NCBI RefSeq assembly: GCF_033807715.1
Contig: NC_084599.1
Coordinates: 3,609,625 to 3,673,624 of the forward strand
Direction: 5' to 3'
Length of the DNA stretch: 64,000 nucleotides
Source: Cololabis saira
Taxonomy: Eukaryota; Chordata; Actinopteri; Beloniformes; Belonidae
In this document: positions 54,601 through 64,000 of the stretch, in pieces
How the letters are laid out: the number at the start of each line of letters is the position of its first letter
Position numbering within the stretch: the first letter of the stretch is position 1
Notes under the pieces: generated by a model
Database searches by the model: none
Seen by the model: the letters and a program-made list of their open reading frames with translations, nothing else
What the model was told of the DNA's origin: nothing
Position numbers and translations under genes: made by a program

Positions 54601-57600
54601 ACTTCTGATTTTCAGCAATAACTTTTGAATGGTTTGACATAAAGACTCGTGGGTGGTGTCATCTGACTCGGTTTAGAGTCCTTGACCATAATTGGTGCAC
54701 ATTAGCCCCGCCCCTTCTTCTGATTGGTCGATTTTTCATAGTTCCTTTTTTCTGCCATAACTTTGGAATGGTTTGACATAGGAAGTCGTGGGTGGTGTCA
54801 TTTCTGATATGCTTATGGGGGGCGGTGGCCGTGAGTGCGAGGGCCCGTTCATCGCTGCTTGCAGCTTTAATTATTATTTTAGTTTGAGTTGGAGATAGCC
54901 GGTAGTCCTGCTTTGTCGGTTTGTTTAGGTTATAGGTTTACCTGGTATTTCTTATTTAGTGGGGAAAGTGTATGGTCCGACGGCCCATCGCGTGGCTGGC
55001 CCTGTGCTTACCCCTCTTTTGTTCTTTTTGACCAGGATCTCCATCTCCTTTTGGTTCATTACTTCTGGGTTAACTTTTTTTTCTTTGTTTGTTTTCTCCC
55101 CAGAAATTTAAAAACAACAATCAATAAGATTTATTTTCAACCCTTGATCTTTGTGTGGCGTCCTTAATATGTTGTGGTCTCATTAAGCCTAATTTCTTTA
55201 CTTTTTATGACTGTAACAAGAGGTTTGTGGTTGTCTCACCGCGTTGTCTCCTTGAGCCTCCGTGTGGTACTGTATGAGATGAGATTTAGTGTCAAAGGGC
55301 ATCTCACTGAACATATCTGGAAAACTTGCAGCACCTCCACATTGGCAGAAAAGCAGCAAAAGAGGAAGAACTGTAAAAAAAAGAAAAATGTTTCAAAAAG
55401 TTTTTTAGATATTTCAGAGCAGCAAAGTTTGTAAGGAGCCTAAAGTAATCCACCACAGTTGTAGTTTATCTGGTGTACAAGGGTAGATTCTCAGTTTCGG
55501 TTTTACTTCTGTTTTTTTTTTTTTACTTTTACTTTTTCTGCTGTATATCTGACAATAAAGCTGCAAACTTGAAACTACTTAAAGCAGGGGTGTCCAAAAT
55601 TGGTCCTCGAGGGCCGGTGTCCTGCATGTTTTAGTGGTTACCCTGCATCAACACACCTGATTCTAATTAAGGGTCGACACCACCTTGTCTTCAAAGTCTG
55701 GATAGTTCTGTTGATGACCAAGGTCCTTGTATCAAGGTTTGATAAAAAAAAAGGGACCAACAGAGCTGTCCAGACCTTGATGGCAAGCTGGTGACGACCA
55801 TTAATTTGAATCAGGTGTGTTGAAGCAAGTAGACATCTAAAACATGCTGGATAGGGGCTCTCGAGGACCAGGATTGGGCACCCCTGCTCTAGACCAGTGG
55901 ACTTCAACCCTGGTCCTCGAGATCTACTGTCCTGCATGTTTTACAAGATGTTTCCCTGCTTCAGCACACCTGATACAAGTGGTTGTGTCAACAATAGAAC
56001 TGTCCAGACCTTGATAACAAGCTAATGAGGACCATTAATTAGAATCAGGTGTGTTGAGGCTAGGAAACATCCAAAACATGCTGGAGAGTAGGTCTTGAGG
56101 ACCAGGGTTGGGAAACACTGGCCTTTATGACAAGGTGATGAGGGCGATTAATTTGAATCAGGTGTAAGGAAGCAGGGAAACATCTAAATTAGACCCTGCT
56201 TTCAGCACAACATGATACAAGTAGCGTGTCATCAACGGACTCCTGCAGACCTTGATGATGAGCTAGAAACGCTCATTAATTTGAGTCAGGTGTGTTGATA
56301 CAAGGACACATCCAAAACATGCAGGGCAGTGTGATATTCAACACACCTGATTCTGATTAACAGTCCTCGCTTTTTTTTTTGGAGTGTAGTCTTTTTGCTG
56401 ATGGGTGCTTTGTCAGCAAGTAACTCCCAAATCTTCATGTTTAACACCTGTTATTTGGCATCTTGGTGATTGGTACTGGCTGTCTTTGAAAGATGTTGCT
56501 GTGGTCTTCTCTTGGGCATGTCGGTCATTAAACATTAGTGTCTTTGAGAACTATGGCTCTGTGTTTGTATTCTTGTTCTCTTGCAGGTGGAAGATTTTAC
56601 ATACTTGTTTTATAATTCAAAGTTGTACGTTTTTATGTGTCAGTCTGCAGAGCCTTGTTTGTGGACATTTTATCTTAGTTCTTAGTAGTTCAGGAAAGTT
56701 TGTAATGATGCCCTTCTGTAACATCCTTAACTTCTCTCATGATAAGAAATGGCTGGGGCATTTTTGTAGAACTCCTGAAAAACACAGTAAACTCCTTTTT
56801 CTTGCACAAATTGTAGAGTTAGAAAGTATAAAGCATAACTTTTTCAAACGTGATTAATCATGCTCAGCATTCCTCTAAAAATTGAAATAAGTTACATTTT
56901 TGCAGCTTATCAAATATGCAACTTGGTCCTAGTATAGAAACTATCAAGATAGAAAGTAATACATCCTCGATGATATGATTCCTCATTAAAATAAGCATCA
57001 TGTCACACTTACGCAGTAGCATCAACAGGCCCAGCAGCAGAAGTCCGATGCTTGCAGGTCCTAGTTCTGCTCCTTTTTCAACCTGATCACTGGCCCCTCG
57101 TCTTCCACACACCACTCCATCCTCACAGGTACAAACTTGGATCTCAATCTTCTGTGGCTCTGGGCAGGCCAGTCCCTGCTGGTCTTTCACCTCCACCTCC
57201 ACCTTATAGATACCTGGCCACAGAGGCTCCTCAGACCTCAGAATAGTAGTAGTGTCTGCCGAAGACAAGACGTTCAAGATGCATTAATCAAAGTCCTACC
57301 AGGTGTATCAGGCACAAACAACTGCTTGTGAGGGTGACAGCAACTCAACACATTCTTCTCACCATTTAGGTGCTGGATCTGCCATTTTGCCACAGTGCCT
57401 TCAGGAAGGATGTTAAACTCAAAAGGAGCTCCATTAGGGAAGGCATCTTCATCATAAGCGTTGACAATAACACTGTCCTCCGTGGTACATATAGTCTGGC
57501 TGTCAGTGGTCAGGGTAGGGCAGTGGTCATTAAAATCCTCCACCTGGATGGCTACGGTACCAGTTGCTGTTTTAGCTGGCATATCTGTGATACGAAAATA

Positions 57601-60600
57601 CAAAAAAAAACCAGTTCATTAGACATACATCCATCCTTTCATCTGGCCAGCTGGAGGGAGTGTTAAATCATCTGTAAAAAGCAGATGTATAAACCTTTGG
57701 CAACCAAAGCAGACCTCCTCCACCGAGAAAGGTCTATCCATAAATGTATCAAAAGCCAGCCCTGATGGAGTCCAACTCTCAACTGGAATAAATCTGACTT
57801 ACTACTGGCAATGCGAACCAGATTCTTGCTCCCTTTGAACAAAGACTGGATGGCCCATAGCAACGGAGTCAGTATCCCGTCCCCTCTGAGTATCCCCCCA
57901 CAAAGTACCTCAAGGGACTTGGTCAAATGCCTTCCCTGATTTAATTATTTTTTTTTGCATACGCCATATTTCCATGCAAGGATTCATGATGGAATCAACG
58001 CACTCTTTGTACATGAGGCCCCAGGAATTGCCCACCGCTGTTTTAGACGTTTCCCTGCCTGCACCAACACACATCAAATTAATGGTCATCATCAGTTTGT
58101 CATAAAAGTTTGTCTGTTGTGAACAGTTGAGGGTCTGTTATGGTGTTCCGCAGGGTTCAGTGCTATGGCCAATCTTGTTCAGTTTATACATGCAGCCATT
58201 GGGAAGTATAATCCAGAATCACGGCATACACTTTCATTGCTATGCTGATGATACGCAGCTCTATTTGTCTATGAAGCCGGATAAAACAGAAGTGTTAGTT
58301 AAACTTCAGGCATGTCTTAGGGACATCAAGGACTGGATGTCCGGAAATTTTTTGCTTCTAAATTCAGATAAAACAGAGGTTGTTGTTTTTGGTCCCAAAT
58401 TCAATTCAATTCAATTTTATTTGTATAGCGTCTAATACAACAAAAGTTGTCTCTAGGCGCTTTCCAGAGACCCAGAACATGACCCCCGAGCAATTGTTAC
58501 ATAAAAATGGCAGGTAAAAACTCCCGTAGTGGGAGAAAAGCCTTAAGCAAAACAGTTGCGAGGAAAAACTCCCCTTTAGGAGGGAAGTAACCTTGAGCAG
58601 GACCTGGATCATAAGGGGGGACCCTCCTGCCGAAGGCCAGACTGGGGGGTCAGGGACATCACCAAGCCTTAGGAAGGGATTAGATGGTGTTGCGATGGCT
58701 TCCAGTGCATCTGTGAGAAGCCTTGGTCTTATTTTCAATCAGGATTTGAATCAGGATTTGTTATTTAAGTCGTATATTAATCAGGTTTGTAAAACAGTGT
58801 TTTCCCATCTCCTTAATATCGCAAAGATTAGGAAAATCCTCTTGCAGAGTGATGCAGAAAAACTAGTTCATGCGTTTGTATCTTCTAGACTGGATTACTG
58901 TAATGTGTTGTTAGCAGGATGTCCAAGTGATTTGCTGAATAGGCTCCAGCTGATCCAAAATGCAGCAACGCGTGTGCTGACAGGAATCAGCAAGAGAGAT
59001 CACGTCTCTCCAGTGTTAGCTTCGCTCCATTGGCTACCCTTAAAATTCAGAATACGTTTCAAAATTTCATTACTTGCATATAAAGCTCAAAACAGCTTAG
59101 CTCTGCAACATTTGCATGACCCGATAGTGCCTTATGTTCCTAACAGAGCTCTCCATTCTCAGAGTGCAGGTTTACTCGTAGTTCCTAGAGCAAGGGTCAC
59201 CAACCCTGCTCCTCAAGAGCACCTATCCTGCATGTTTTAGAACAGGGGTGGGCAATCCTGGTCCTCGAGGGCCAGTGTCCTGCATGTTTTAGATGTTTCC
59301 CTGCTTTAACACACCTGATTCTAATTAATCATCGTCAATTTCTAATTCAAAAATAGTTCATTAATCCTTAAATGATTTCAAATGTCTGAGTTTGTTTGTG
59401 TGCATACCTTCTGAGATGCAAAGAACTTTGGCAATATATGTGCCATTGACAAGGTGCGGAGATTCCCTGTCAGGCATCTGGTTCAGTCTGATCTCAGCTG
59501 TCTCTGGGTCAATGGTGAGCCAGTTAGCGGGGTCCCACCCCTTGGCATACCTGCAGCAACAGTAATAAGTGTCAGTATGGATGTGGAGCTGACTCTGTAC
59601 TTTTACGTGTGCGGTCTATGTGTATATGTACGCTCAGACCTGACGTTCTCAGCTGGTTCCCCAGTGTCTCCATCCATTGCAGGGTAGATGGCAACAGGTT
59701 CTTTTAAGTTGATGGAGTCATCTCCTTCTGAGAGGGGAATGGCTTTGACCACGGGATTGAAATGTGCTCCTTCTGGTTCATTCTCCACATTGATTTTGAC
59801 AGAATAGATTTTAACTCCACTTTGCCCTCCAGCACCTGTGCTGGAACCACCTGCCCCACTGGCACCACCTGCACCACTGGCACCGCCTGCACCACCTGTA
59901 CTGCTGGCTCCACCTGCACTTCCTGCACTGCCGGCACCACCTGCACCTCCGGCACCGCCTGCACCACCTGCACCTCCAGCACCACCTGCACCACCTGCAC
60001 CTCCTGCACCGCCTGCACCACCTGCACCGCCGGCACCACCTGCACCGCCGGCACCTCCTGCACCGCCGGCACCACCTGGCCCCCCGGCACCTCCTGCACC
60101 ACCGGCACTGTTTGATTCAGGTCCCATAAATGGAGCCTTGTTCTTCACTGTTATCCCGAGTTCCAGGTTCTCCACATCTTCATAATCCATGCCCTGGAAA
60201 GTGGCACACAGGAACAGAGATGGTCATGCTTCATGTTTGGTTGTTAGTGTTCTGTTATTGGACCTCTGTATTCATCACTATTTTTCATAACACCATGTTC
60301 AAGCATAAAGGACATCCATGTGTGCATTTGGCACCAAGACACCCTAGGTCAGGGGTGGCCAACCTTCGTCCTTGACAGCCGCTATCCAGCATGTTTTATG
60401 TTTCCCTGCTTCAGCACACCGTGACTTTGACGACAAGGTGGTATCGACCGTTAACAACAGACCTTGATGATGATGAGGCATTGTGACACCGTCAAGGTTG
60501 TGTGTGTCAAGGTTGTGTCTGTCAAGGTTGTGTGTGTCAAGATTGTGTCCGTCAAGGTCGTGTCCGTCAAGGTCGTGTCCGTCAAGGTCGTGTCCGTCAA

Positions 60601-61694
60601 GGTCGTGTCCGTCAAGGTCGTGTCCGTCAAGGTCGTCTCCGTCATGGTTGTGTCCGTCAAGGTTATGTCCGTCAAGGTTGTGTGTGTCAAGGTTGTGTCT
60701 GTCAAGGTTGTGTCTTTCAAGGCTGTGTCCGTCGCGGTCGTGTCCGTCGAGGTCGTGTCCGTCGAGGTCGTGTCCTTCGAGGTCGTGTCCGTCAAGGTTG
60801 TGTATTTCAAGGTTGTGTCCGTCAAGGTCGTGTCCATCAAGGTCGTGTCCGTCAAGGTTGTGTCTGTCAAGGTTGTGTCTGTCAAGGTTGTGTGTGTCAA
60901 GGTTGTGTCCGTCAAGGTCGTGTCCATCAAGGTCGTGTCCGTCAAGGTTGTGTCTGTCAAGGTTGTGTCCGTCAAGGTTGTATCCGTCAAGGTTGTGGCC
61001 GTCAAGGTTGTGTCCGTCAAGGTTGTGTCCGTCAAAGTTGTATCCGTCAAGGTTGTGGCTGTCAAGGTTGTGTCTGTCAAGGTTGTGTGCACCCCTGCAA
61101 ATGAAAAATCTTACAACTTGTTTCATTTATCTAAAAAGTGACTGGGAAAAGACCACATCTTTTTTTGTTTGAGTAAAAAGTGCAGTACCTTTTCTAGCAT
61201 CAGGACGCCCTCATTGGTGTCAGGATCTGTTGTTATGCTGAAGTATCCAGCCTCATTGCCTTTGACGATTTCAAACACAGCATCCCAGTTCTCGGAGCCC
61301 TCCAGGTCTTTGTCCAGAGCTTTGAGCCTCATCACCTCAACACCATGGGTGTTCTCCATGACACTTCCTTCATACTGAAAAAAATCCCATTAAAAACTAA
61401 CACAACTGAATCATAATTGCAGAAATTATTTGTATGACACATTTGTCAGTGACATTTCAGCATTTCCATGTTTTAAAAAAAAAACTGCTAAAATACACTA
61501 TGAAATGAACATTTTGAAAACATTTCATTAGATCTTTTGAATGTGTAAGAATTAAGTACCTGATCTTTTTCCAGCGCGGGAAGGTTGTCATTTGCGTCAC
61601 GGACAATGATGGTAACAGTTCCAGTTCCCGTGTTTCCACCATCTCCGCCATTTAAGTCCTGACCTTTCACTGTCAGAATGTACTTGTCTTGTGT
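50314..61694 (-). CDS. dsg2: Gene A: desmoglein-2-like desmosomal cadherin, 5' end off the window
   Basis: Nine exons (61694-61560, 61374-61189, 60193-59640, 59550-59408, 57584-57363, 57255-57013, 55370-55240, 53285-52983, 51636-50314) join in frame to 1079 residues plus stop. Order: EC2 end (DANDN), EC3 with a Gly-Ala insertion, EC4, membrane-proximal domain (VCTCEDG), membrane helix, CQCGG, anchor, a Met/Gln/Ser-rich linker, the catenin-binding intracellular cadherin segment ([38 protein letters not shown]) and a long repeat tail. The FLDDLG.KFKTLAE.C pattern and SIGCCS-type block identify a desmoglein, closest to human DSG2 by eye. The protein would sit in desmosomes and link to plakoglobin. 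EC1 and signal exons lie right of 64000. Another dsg paralogue is possible. Confidence 0.88.
50452..50650. repeat. dsg2: 15-bp coding minisatellite in gene A tail
   Basis: About 13 copies of CTGAAGGACACCCCC on the plus strand, encoding GGVLQ on the minus strand, with GGFLQ, EGVLQ and similar variants. All units are multiples of three, so copy changes keep the frame. Confidence 0.9.
51637..52982. other. Gene A intron, nothing recognised
   Basis: Intron between the last two exons. No element or extra coding frame that I can support. Confidence 0.6.
52983..53285 (-). CDS. dsg2: Gene A exon: cytoplasmic linker
   Basis: 101 codons, phase 0 to 0. It begins [11 protein letters not shown] (human DSG2: KVVPSFLP) and continues with Met/Gln/Gly-rich sequence that repeats WEMQQSQ, ending [15 protein letters not shown]. 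The end corresponds to the human ...LRNYFTDKA region just before the catenin-binding segment. Confidence 0.85.
53667..54873 (+). mobile_element. Hairpin-end repeat family, most complete copy
   Basis: Begins TTAGGGCCCGGGCACTTACA (hairpin GCACT/AGTGC inside GGGCC/GGCCC) and ends GCTGCTTGCAGCTTTAATTA. Between about 54340 and 54800 lie three to four ~135-bp units (ACTTTTGAATGGTTTGACAT, CTTCTGATTGGTCGAT). No coding frame. The layout resembles non-autonomous Helentron-type elements, but this is unproven. Confidence 0.75.
55240..55370 (-). CDS. dsg2: Gene A exon: helix end and juxtamembrane anchor
   Basis: 131 bases, phase 1 to 0. It encodes [25 protein letters not shown] and a short [13 protein letters not shown] end. 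The CQCGG motif aligns with gene B exon 12. Donor GTGAGA lies at 55239. Confidence 0.88.
55585..56370. mobile_element. Cluster of hAT-type MITEs in gene A intron
   Basis: At least 55585-55886 and 55895-56120, with further fragments to 56370. Ends CAGGGGTGTCC / GGGCACCCCTG and CAGTGGACTTCAACC / GGGAAACACTG. Target duplications are no longer clear. Confidence 0.7.
56372..57012. other. Gene A intron, nothing recognised
   Basis: T-rich sequence with one 150-codon plus-strand frame that shows no family motif and lies antisense in an intron. Confidence 0.5.
57013..57255 (-). CDS. dsg2: Gene A exon: membrane-proximal domain and membrane helix
   Basis: 243 bases, phase 1 to 1. It encodes [35 protein letters not shown] and the helix start [15 protein letters not shown]. 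Donor GTAAGT lies at 57012. Confidence 0.9.
57363..57584 (-). CDS. dsg2: Gene A exon: EC4 end and membrane-proximal domain
   Basis: 222 bases, phase 1 to 1. It encodes [19 protein letters not shown], then [20 protein letters not shown], the anchor-domain start. Confidence 0.9.
58127..59190 (+). pseudogene. L2-type LINE RT interrupted by an L2 3' tail
   Basis: Frame gives [39 protein letters not shown] and [15 protein letters not shown], then a minus-strand L2 3' end (58399-58660), then [49 protein letters not shown] and [16 protein letters not shown] motifs A-C side and C-terminus are otherwise well kept. It sits antisense in a gene A intron. Confidence 0.85.
59190..59340. mobile_element. 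hAT-type MITE fragments
   Basis: A short left end (AGGGTCACCAACCCTGCTCC) interrupted by a second (CAGGGGTGGGCAATCCTGG) that stops near 59337. Confidence 0.65.
59408..59550 (-). CDS. dsg2: Gene A exon: EC4 core
   Basis: 143 bases, phase 2 to 1. It encodes [32 protein letters not shown] and [10 protein letters not shown]. Confidence 0.9.
59640..60193 (-). CDS. dsg2: Gene A exon: EC3 end with Gly-Ala insertion, EC4 start
   Basis: 554 bases, phase 0 to 2. It starts [20 protein letters not shown], then about 95 residues of GGA repeats with Ser/Thr near the end, then [16 protein letters not shown] and an EC4 start. The repeat sits in the same F-G loop position as the unlike repeat of gene B. Its DNA is a 9-bp minisatellite (59835-60115) also open in other frames. 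Confidence 0.87.
60485..61095. repeat. 15-bp intronic minisatellite
   Basis: About 40 tandem units of GTCAAGGTTGTGTCC and variants (GGTCGTGTCC, GGTTGTGTCT) lie in the gene A intron between 60193 and 61189. The unit is a multiple of three, so several frames on both strands stay open without coding meaning. Confidence 0.92.
61189..61374 (-). CDS. dsg2: Gene A exon: EC3 first half
   Basis: Sixty-two codons, phase 0 to 0. It encodes [44 protein letters not shown] and NEGVLMLEK. Confidence 0.9.
61560..61694 (-). CDS. dsg2: Gene A exon: end of EC2
   Basis: Forty-five codons, phase 0 to 0. It encodes [23 protein letters not shown] and [13 protein letters not shown]. Same length and role as gene B exon 6. 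Confidence 0.88.
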
Positions 61695-62035
61695 CTGAAA
61701 TGAGACATGACCCACAGGATGATTATGCTTTTAGAAGTGTTGTGGGAGTTTGTTTTTAGGAAGGGAAACATCTAAAATGTGCAGGACATGGCCCTCTGGA
61801 ACCAGGAATTGCCCACCCCTGATCTACAGTCAGAATGTTAATCTTTAAATTTTTCCATTTTCTCACAAACAAAAAGAAACAAACTATGATGCAAACAATT
61901 ACGTATTACAGTTGTAGATTTGCTCCTGTTAACCAGAATTTCCTTTTCTAATGGTGATTTGTTTGTAATAATGTTATCTTACTTTTCAACGCAAACATAG
62001 ATGCCAAGCTCACGGACTCACCTGGATAACTAAAA

Positions 62036-64000
62036 ATAATAATAATAATAATACATTTTATTTGAAGGCGCCTTTCTGAACACTCAAGGTCGCCGTACAA
62101 TAGTTAAAAACAGTGTAACACAATAATAAAAGCTAGGGGGTAAACAAATACTCAGAATAAAAAAAAACCACAACAACGACACAGTGCAAGTGAGGTCAGA
62201 GGGAGAAGGCAGTTCTGAACAGGTGGGTTTTCAGTTTGGATTTGAAGTGAGGGAGTGAGGTGGTGTTCCTGAGATCCGGTGGTATGCTGTTCCAGAGACG
62301 GGGAGCAGAGCAGCTGAATGCTCTGCTCCCCATTGTGGCAAAACGGGCAGGTGGAACAGTCAGGTGGATGGAGGAGGAGGATCTGAGGGTGCGTGAGGGC
62401 GTGGCGACGTGGAGGAGGTCCGACAGGTAGGGAGGGGCAAGGTTGTGGATTGACTTGAATGTTAGGAGAAGGATTTTGAAGTGGATTCTGTGTTTTATTG
62501 GAAGCCAGTGGAGCTGTTGTAGGACGGGGGTGATGTGGTTGATGGATGGGGTCCTTGAGATGATGCGGGCAGCTGAATTCTGGACTAACTGTAGTTTGTG
62601 GAGGAATTTGTGAATGACACCGGAGAGGAGAGAGTTACAATAATCAAGGCGAGAAGTGACGAGGCTATGCACAAGAATAGAAGTGGTGTGCGGGGTGAGG
62701 GAGGGGCGGAGGCGGTTGATGTTGTGCAGGTGGAAATAAGCGGACCAGGTAATGTTGTTGATATGAGAATGAAAAGATAGGGTACTGTCGAGGATGACAC
62801 CCAGACTCTTGACCTGTGGGGAGGGGGAAACAGTGGAGTTGTCAATGAGTATAGGGAAACTGTCGGTTTTGGATAGTGTTGATTTAGAACCAATGAGGAG
62901 GACCTCGGTTTTGTCACTGTTTAATTTGAGGAAGTTGGAAGAGAACCAGGATTTGATATCGGTTAGGCAGTCAGCGAGGGACGAAGGTGGGAGGGTGGAG
63001 GTGGGCTTACTGGAGAGGTAGAGCTGGGTGTCATCCGCGTAGCAGTGAAAGCTGATGTTGTACTTACGGAAGATGTTGCCGAGGGGGAGAAGATAGATGA
63101 TGAAAAGGAGGGGCCCCAGGACAGAGCCCTGGGGCACACCTGAAGTGACAGGGGAAGGCTGGGATGTGAAAGATTTAAGTTGAATGAACTGAGTGCGGCC
63201 TGTGAGGTAGGAAGTGAACCAGTTTAGAGGAGTGTGGGTGATGCCGATGGCGCAAAGTCTATTGAGGAGGGTGGGGTGGCTGATGGTGTCGAAGGCTGCA
63301 CTCAGGTCAAGGAGGATGAGGATAGTGAGTAAACCAGAATCAGCTGCCATGAGGAGGTCGTTGGTTATTTTTACAAGTGCAGTTTCGGTGCTATGGAGGG
63401 GGCGGAAGCCAGACTGGAATTGTTCATACAGGTTGTTAAGTGATAAATGGTGCTGGAGTTGTGTAGCGACTATTTTCTCGAGGATCTTGGAAATGAAGGG
63501 CATGTTTGAGATAGGATGGAAATTATTGAAGTTGGTAGGGTCTGCACCAGGTTTTTTCAGGATTGGGGTTATTGCAGCAATTTTGAATGATGAAGGAACG
63601 GATCAAGTGGTGAGAGAGGAGTGGATGATGGCAGAAATGAGGGGGACCAAAGAGGGGAGGCAGGATTTAACCAGGACTGTCGGGAGGGGGTCCAGTTGAC
63701 ATGTGGTGGGCTTGGACCTGTGTATGAGGTCAGAGATCTCTGAGAAGGTGGGGAGCTCAAAGGAGGAGAAGGGGTGGGTGGAGATCGGAAGTGACGCTGA
63801 GGGAGGTAGAACCAAGGTCCTGATGGATTTGCAGGATTTTGGTGTTGAAGAAAGACAGTAGATAGTTACAGAAGGCAGTTGAGTAGAGATGGGGTGGTAT
63901 AGAGACTGGGGAACGGGTGATATTGTTGAACAATGAAAACAGTGACTTGGTGTTGCCTGCGTTTGAACAGATTATGCTGGAGTAGTAGTTTGATTTGGAT
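62036..64000 (-). pseudogene. L2-type LINE, near full RT, runs off the right edge
   Basis: From 63503 down to 62196 the frame reads [75 protein letters not shown] and [11 protein letters not shown], ending in a stop, then a 3' UTR with an AAT tail (62039-62054). Upstream, an in-frame TGA (63605-63603) separates it from more ORF2, and a further frameshift lies near 63800. It lies within a gene A intron in the same orientation as the gene. Confidence 0.85.

Noticed and set aside
56405..56857. 150-codon plus-strand frame
   Set aside because: No family motif, antisense in a gene A intron, high Leu/Phe/Ser content typical of T-rich DNA.
59762..60185. Plus-strand Pro-Ala-rich and Cys-Thr-rich frames
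   Set aside because: Antisense shadows of the Gly-Ala repeat in gene A exon 60193-59640.
60485..61095. Possible CRISPR-like array
   Set aside because: Units are 15-bp head-to-tail repeats without unique spacers, in a vertebrate intron.
60451..61172. Several long overlapping frames with 5-residue repeats
   Set aside because: All come from the 15-bp intronic minisatellite; open on both strands and lacking splice or family support.

Overview
The window looks like a ray-finned (teleost) fish chromosome. The evidence is spliced genes with GT/AG introns, many teleost-type transposable elements (L2, L1, Rex1-like, DIRS-like and LTR retrotransposons; hAT, Harbinger-like, TTAA-target and Tc1-like MITEs), long AT and CA microsatellites, and two desmosomal cadherin genes. 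There is no operon structure and I found no RNA gene.

The only host genes I can support are two desmoglein-2-like genes in tandem, both on the minus strand. Gene A (right) enters from beyond base 64000. Its nine visible exons run from 61694 down to a stop at 50316-50314 and encode the end of EC2, EC3, EC4, the membrane-proximal extracellular domain, the membrane helix, a Cys-X-Cys juxtamembrane motif, the catenin-binding segment and a repeat-rich tail (1079 residues in the window). Gene B (left) starts at an ATG at 26461. Twelve exons down to 994 encode a signal peptide, a short propeptide ending in a furin-type site, EC1-EC4, the membrane-proximal domain, the membrane helix and the juxtamembrane segment (813 residues). 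Its cytoplasmic exons lie beyond base 1. Equivalent exons of A and B have the same or nearly the same lengths and the same intron phases, so the pair arose by gene duplication. Both carry a long low-complexity insertion at the same place in EC3, but of different composition: Gly-Ala in A, Val-Asp/Val-Gly/Pro-Gly in B.

The introns and the ~24 kb between the genes are filled with mobile elements. The dominant one is a ~225-bp, nearly palindromic hAT-type MITE (ends CAGGGG/CCCCTG, 8-bp target duplications usually with a central TA). It inserts repeatedly into its own copies at TTTTAGAT; at 41.35-42.3 kb three levels of nesting can be read from exact target duplications. Other elements include an L2-type family whose long 3' UTR recurs on both strands, a 785-bp Harbinger-like element with its empty site elsewhere in the window, a 2.67-kb TTAA-target element with an exon-like coding remnant, a hairpin-ended family with internal ~135-bp tandem units, the 3' end of a Ty3/Gypsy-type LTR retrotransposon, and fossils of L1, DIRS-like, Rex1-like and hAT coding sequence.

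Layout: 1-22.3 kb, gene B exons 2-12 among repeats; 22.3-26.6 kb, intron 1, exon 1 and a promoter-like stretch; 26.7-49.6 kb, intergenic repeats; 50.3-61.7 kb, gene A; 62.0-64.0 kb, L2-type retrotransposon in a gene A intron.
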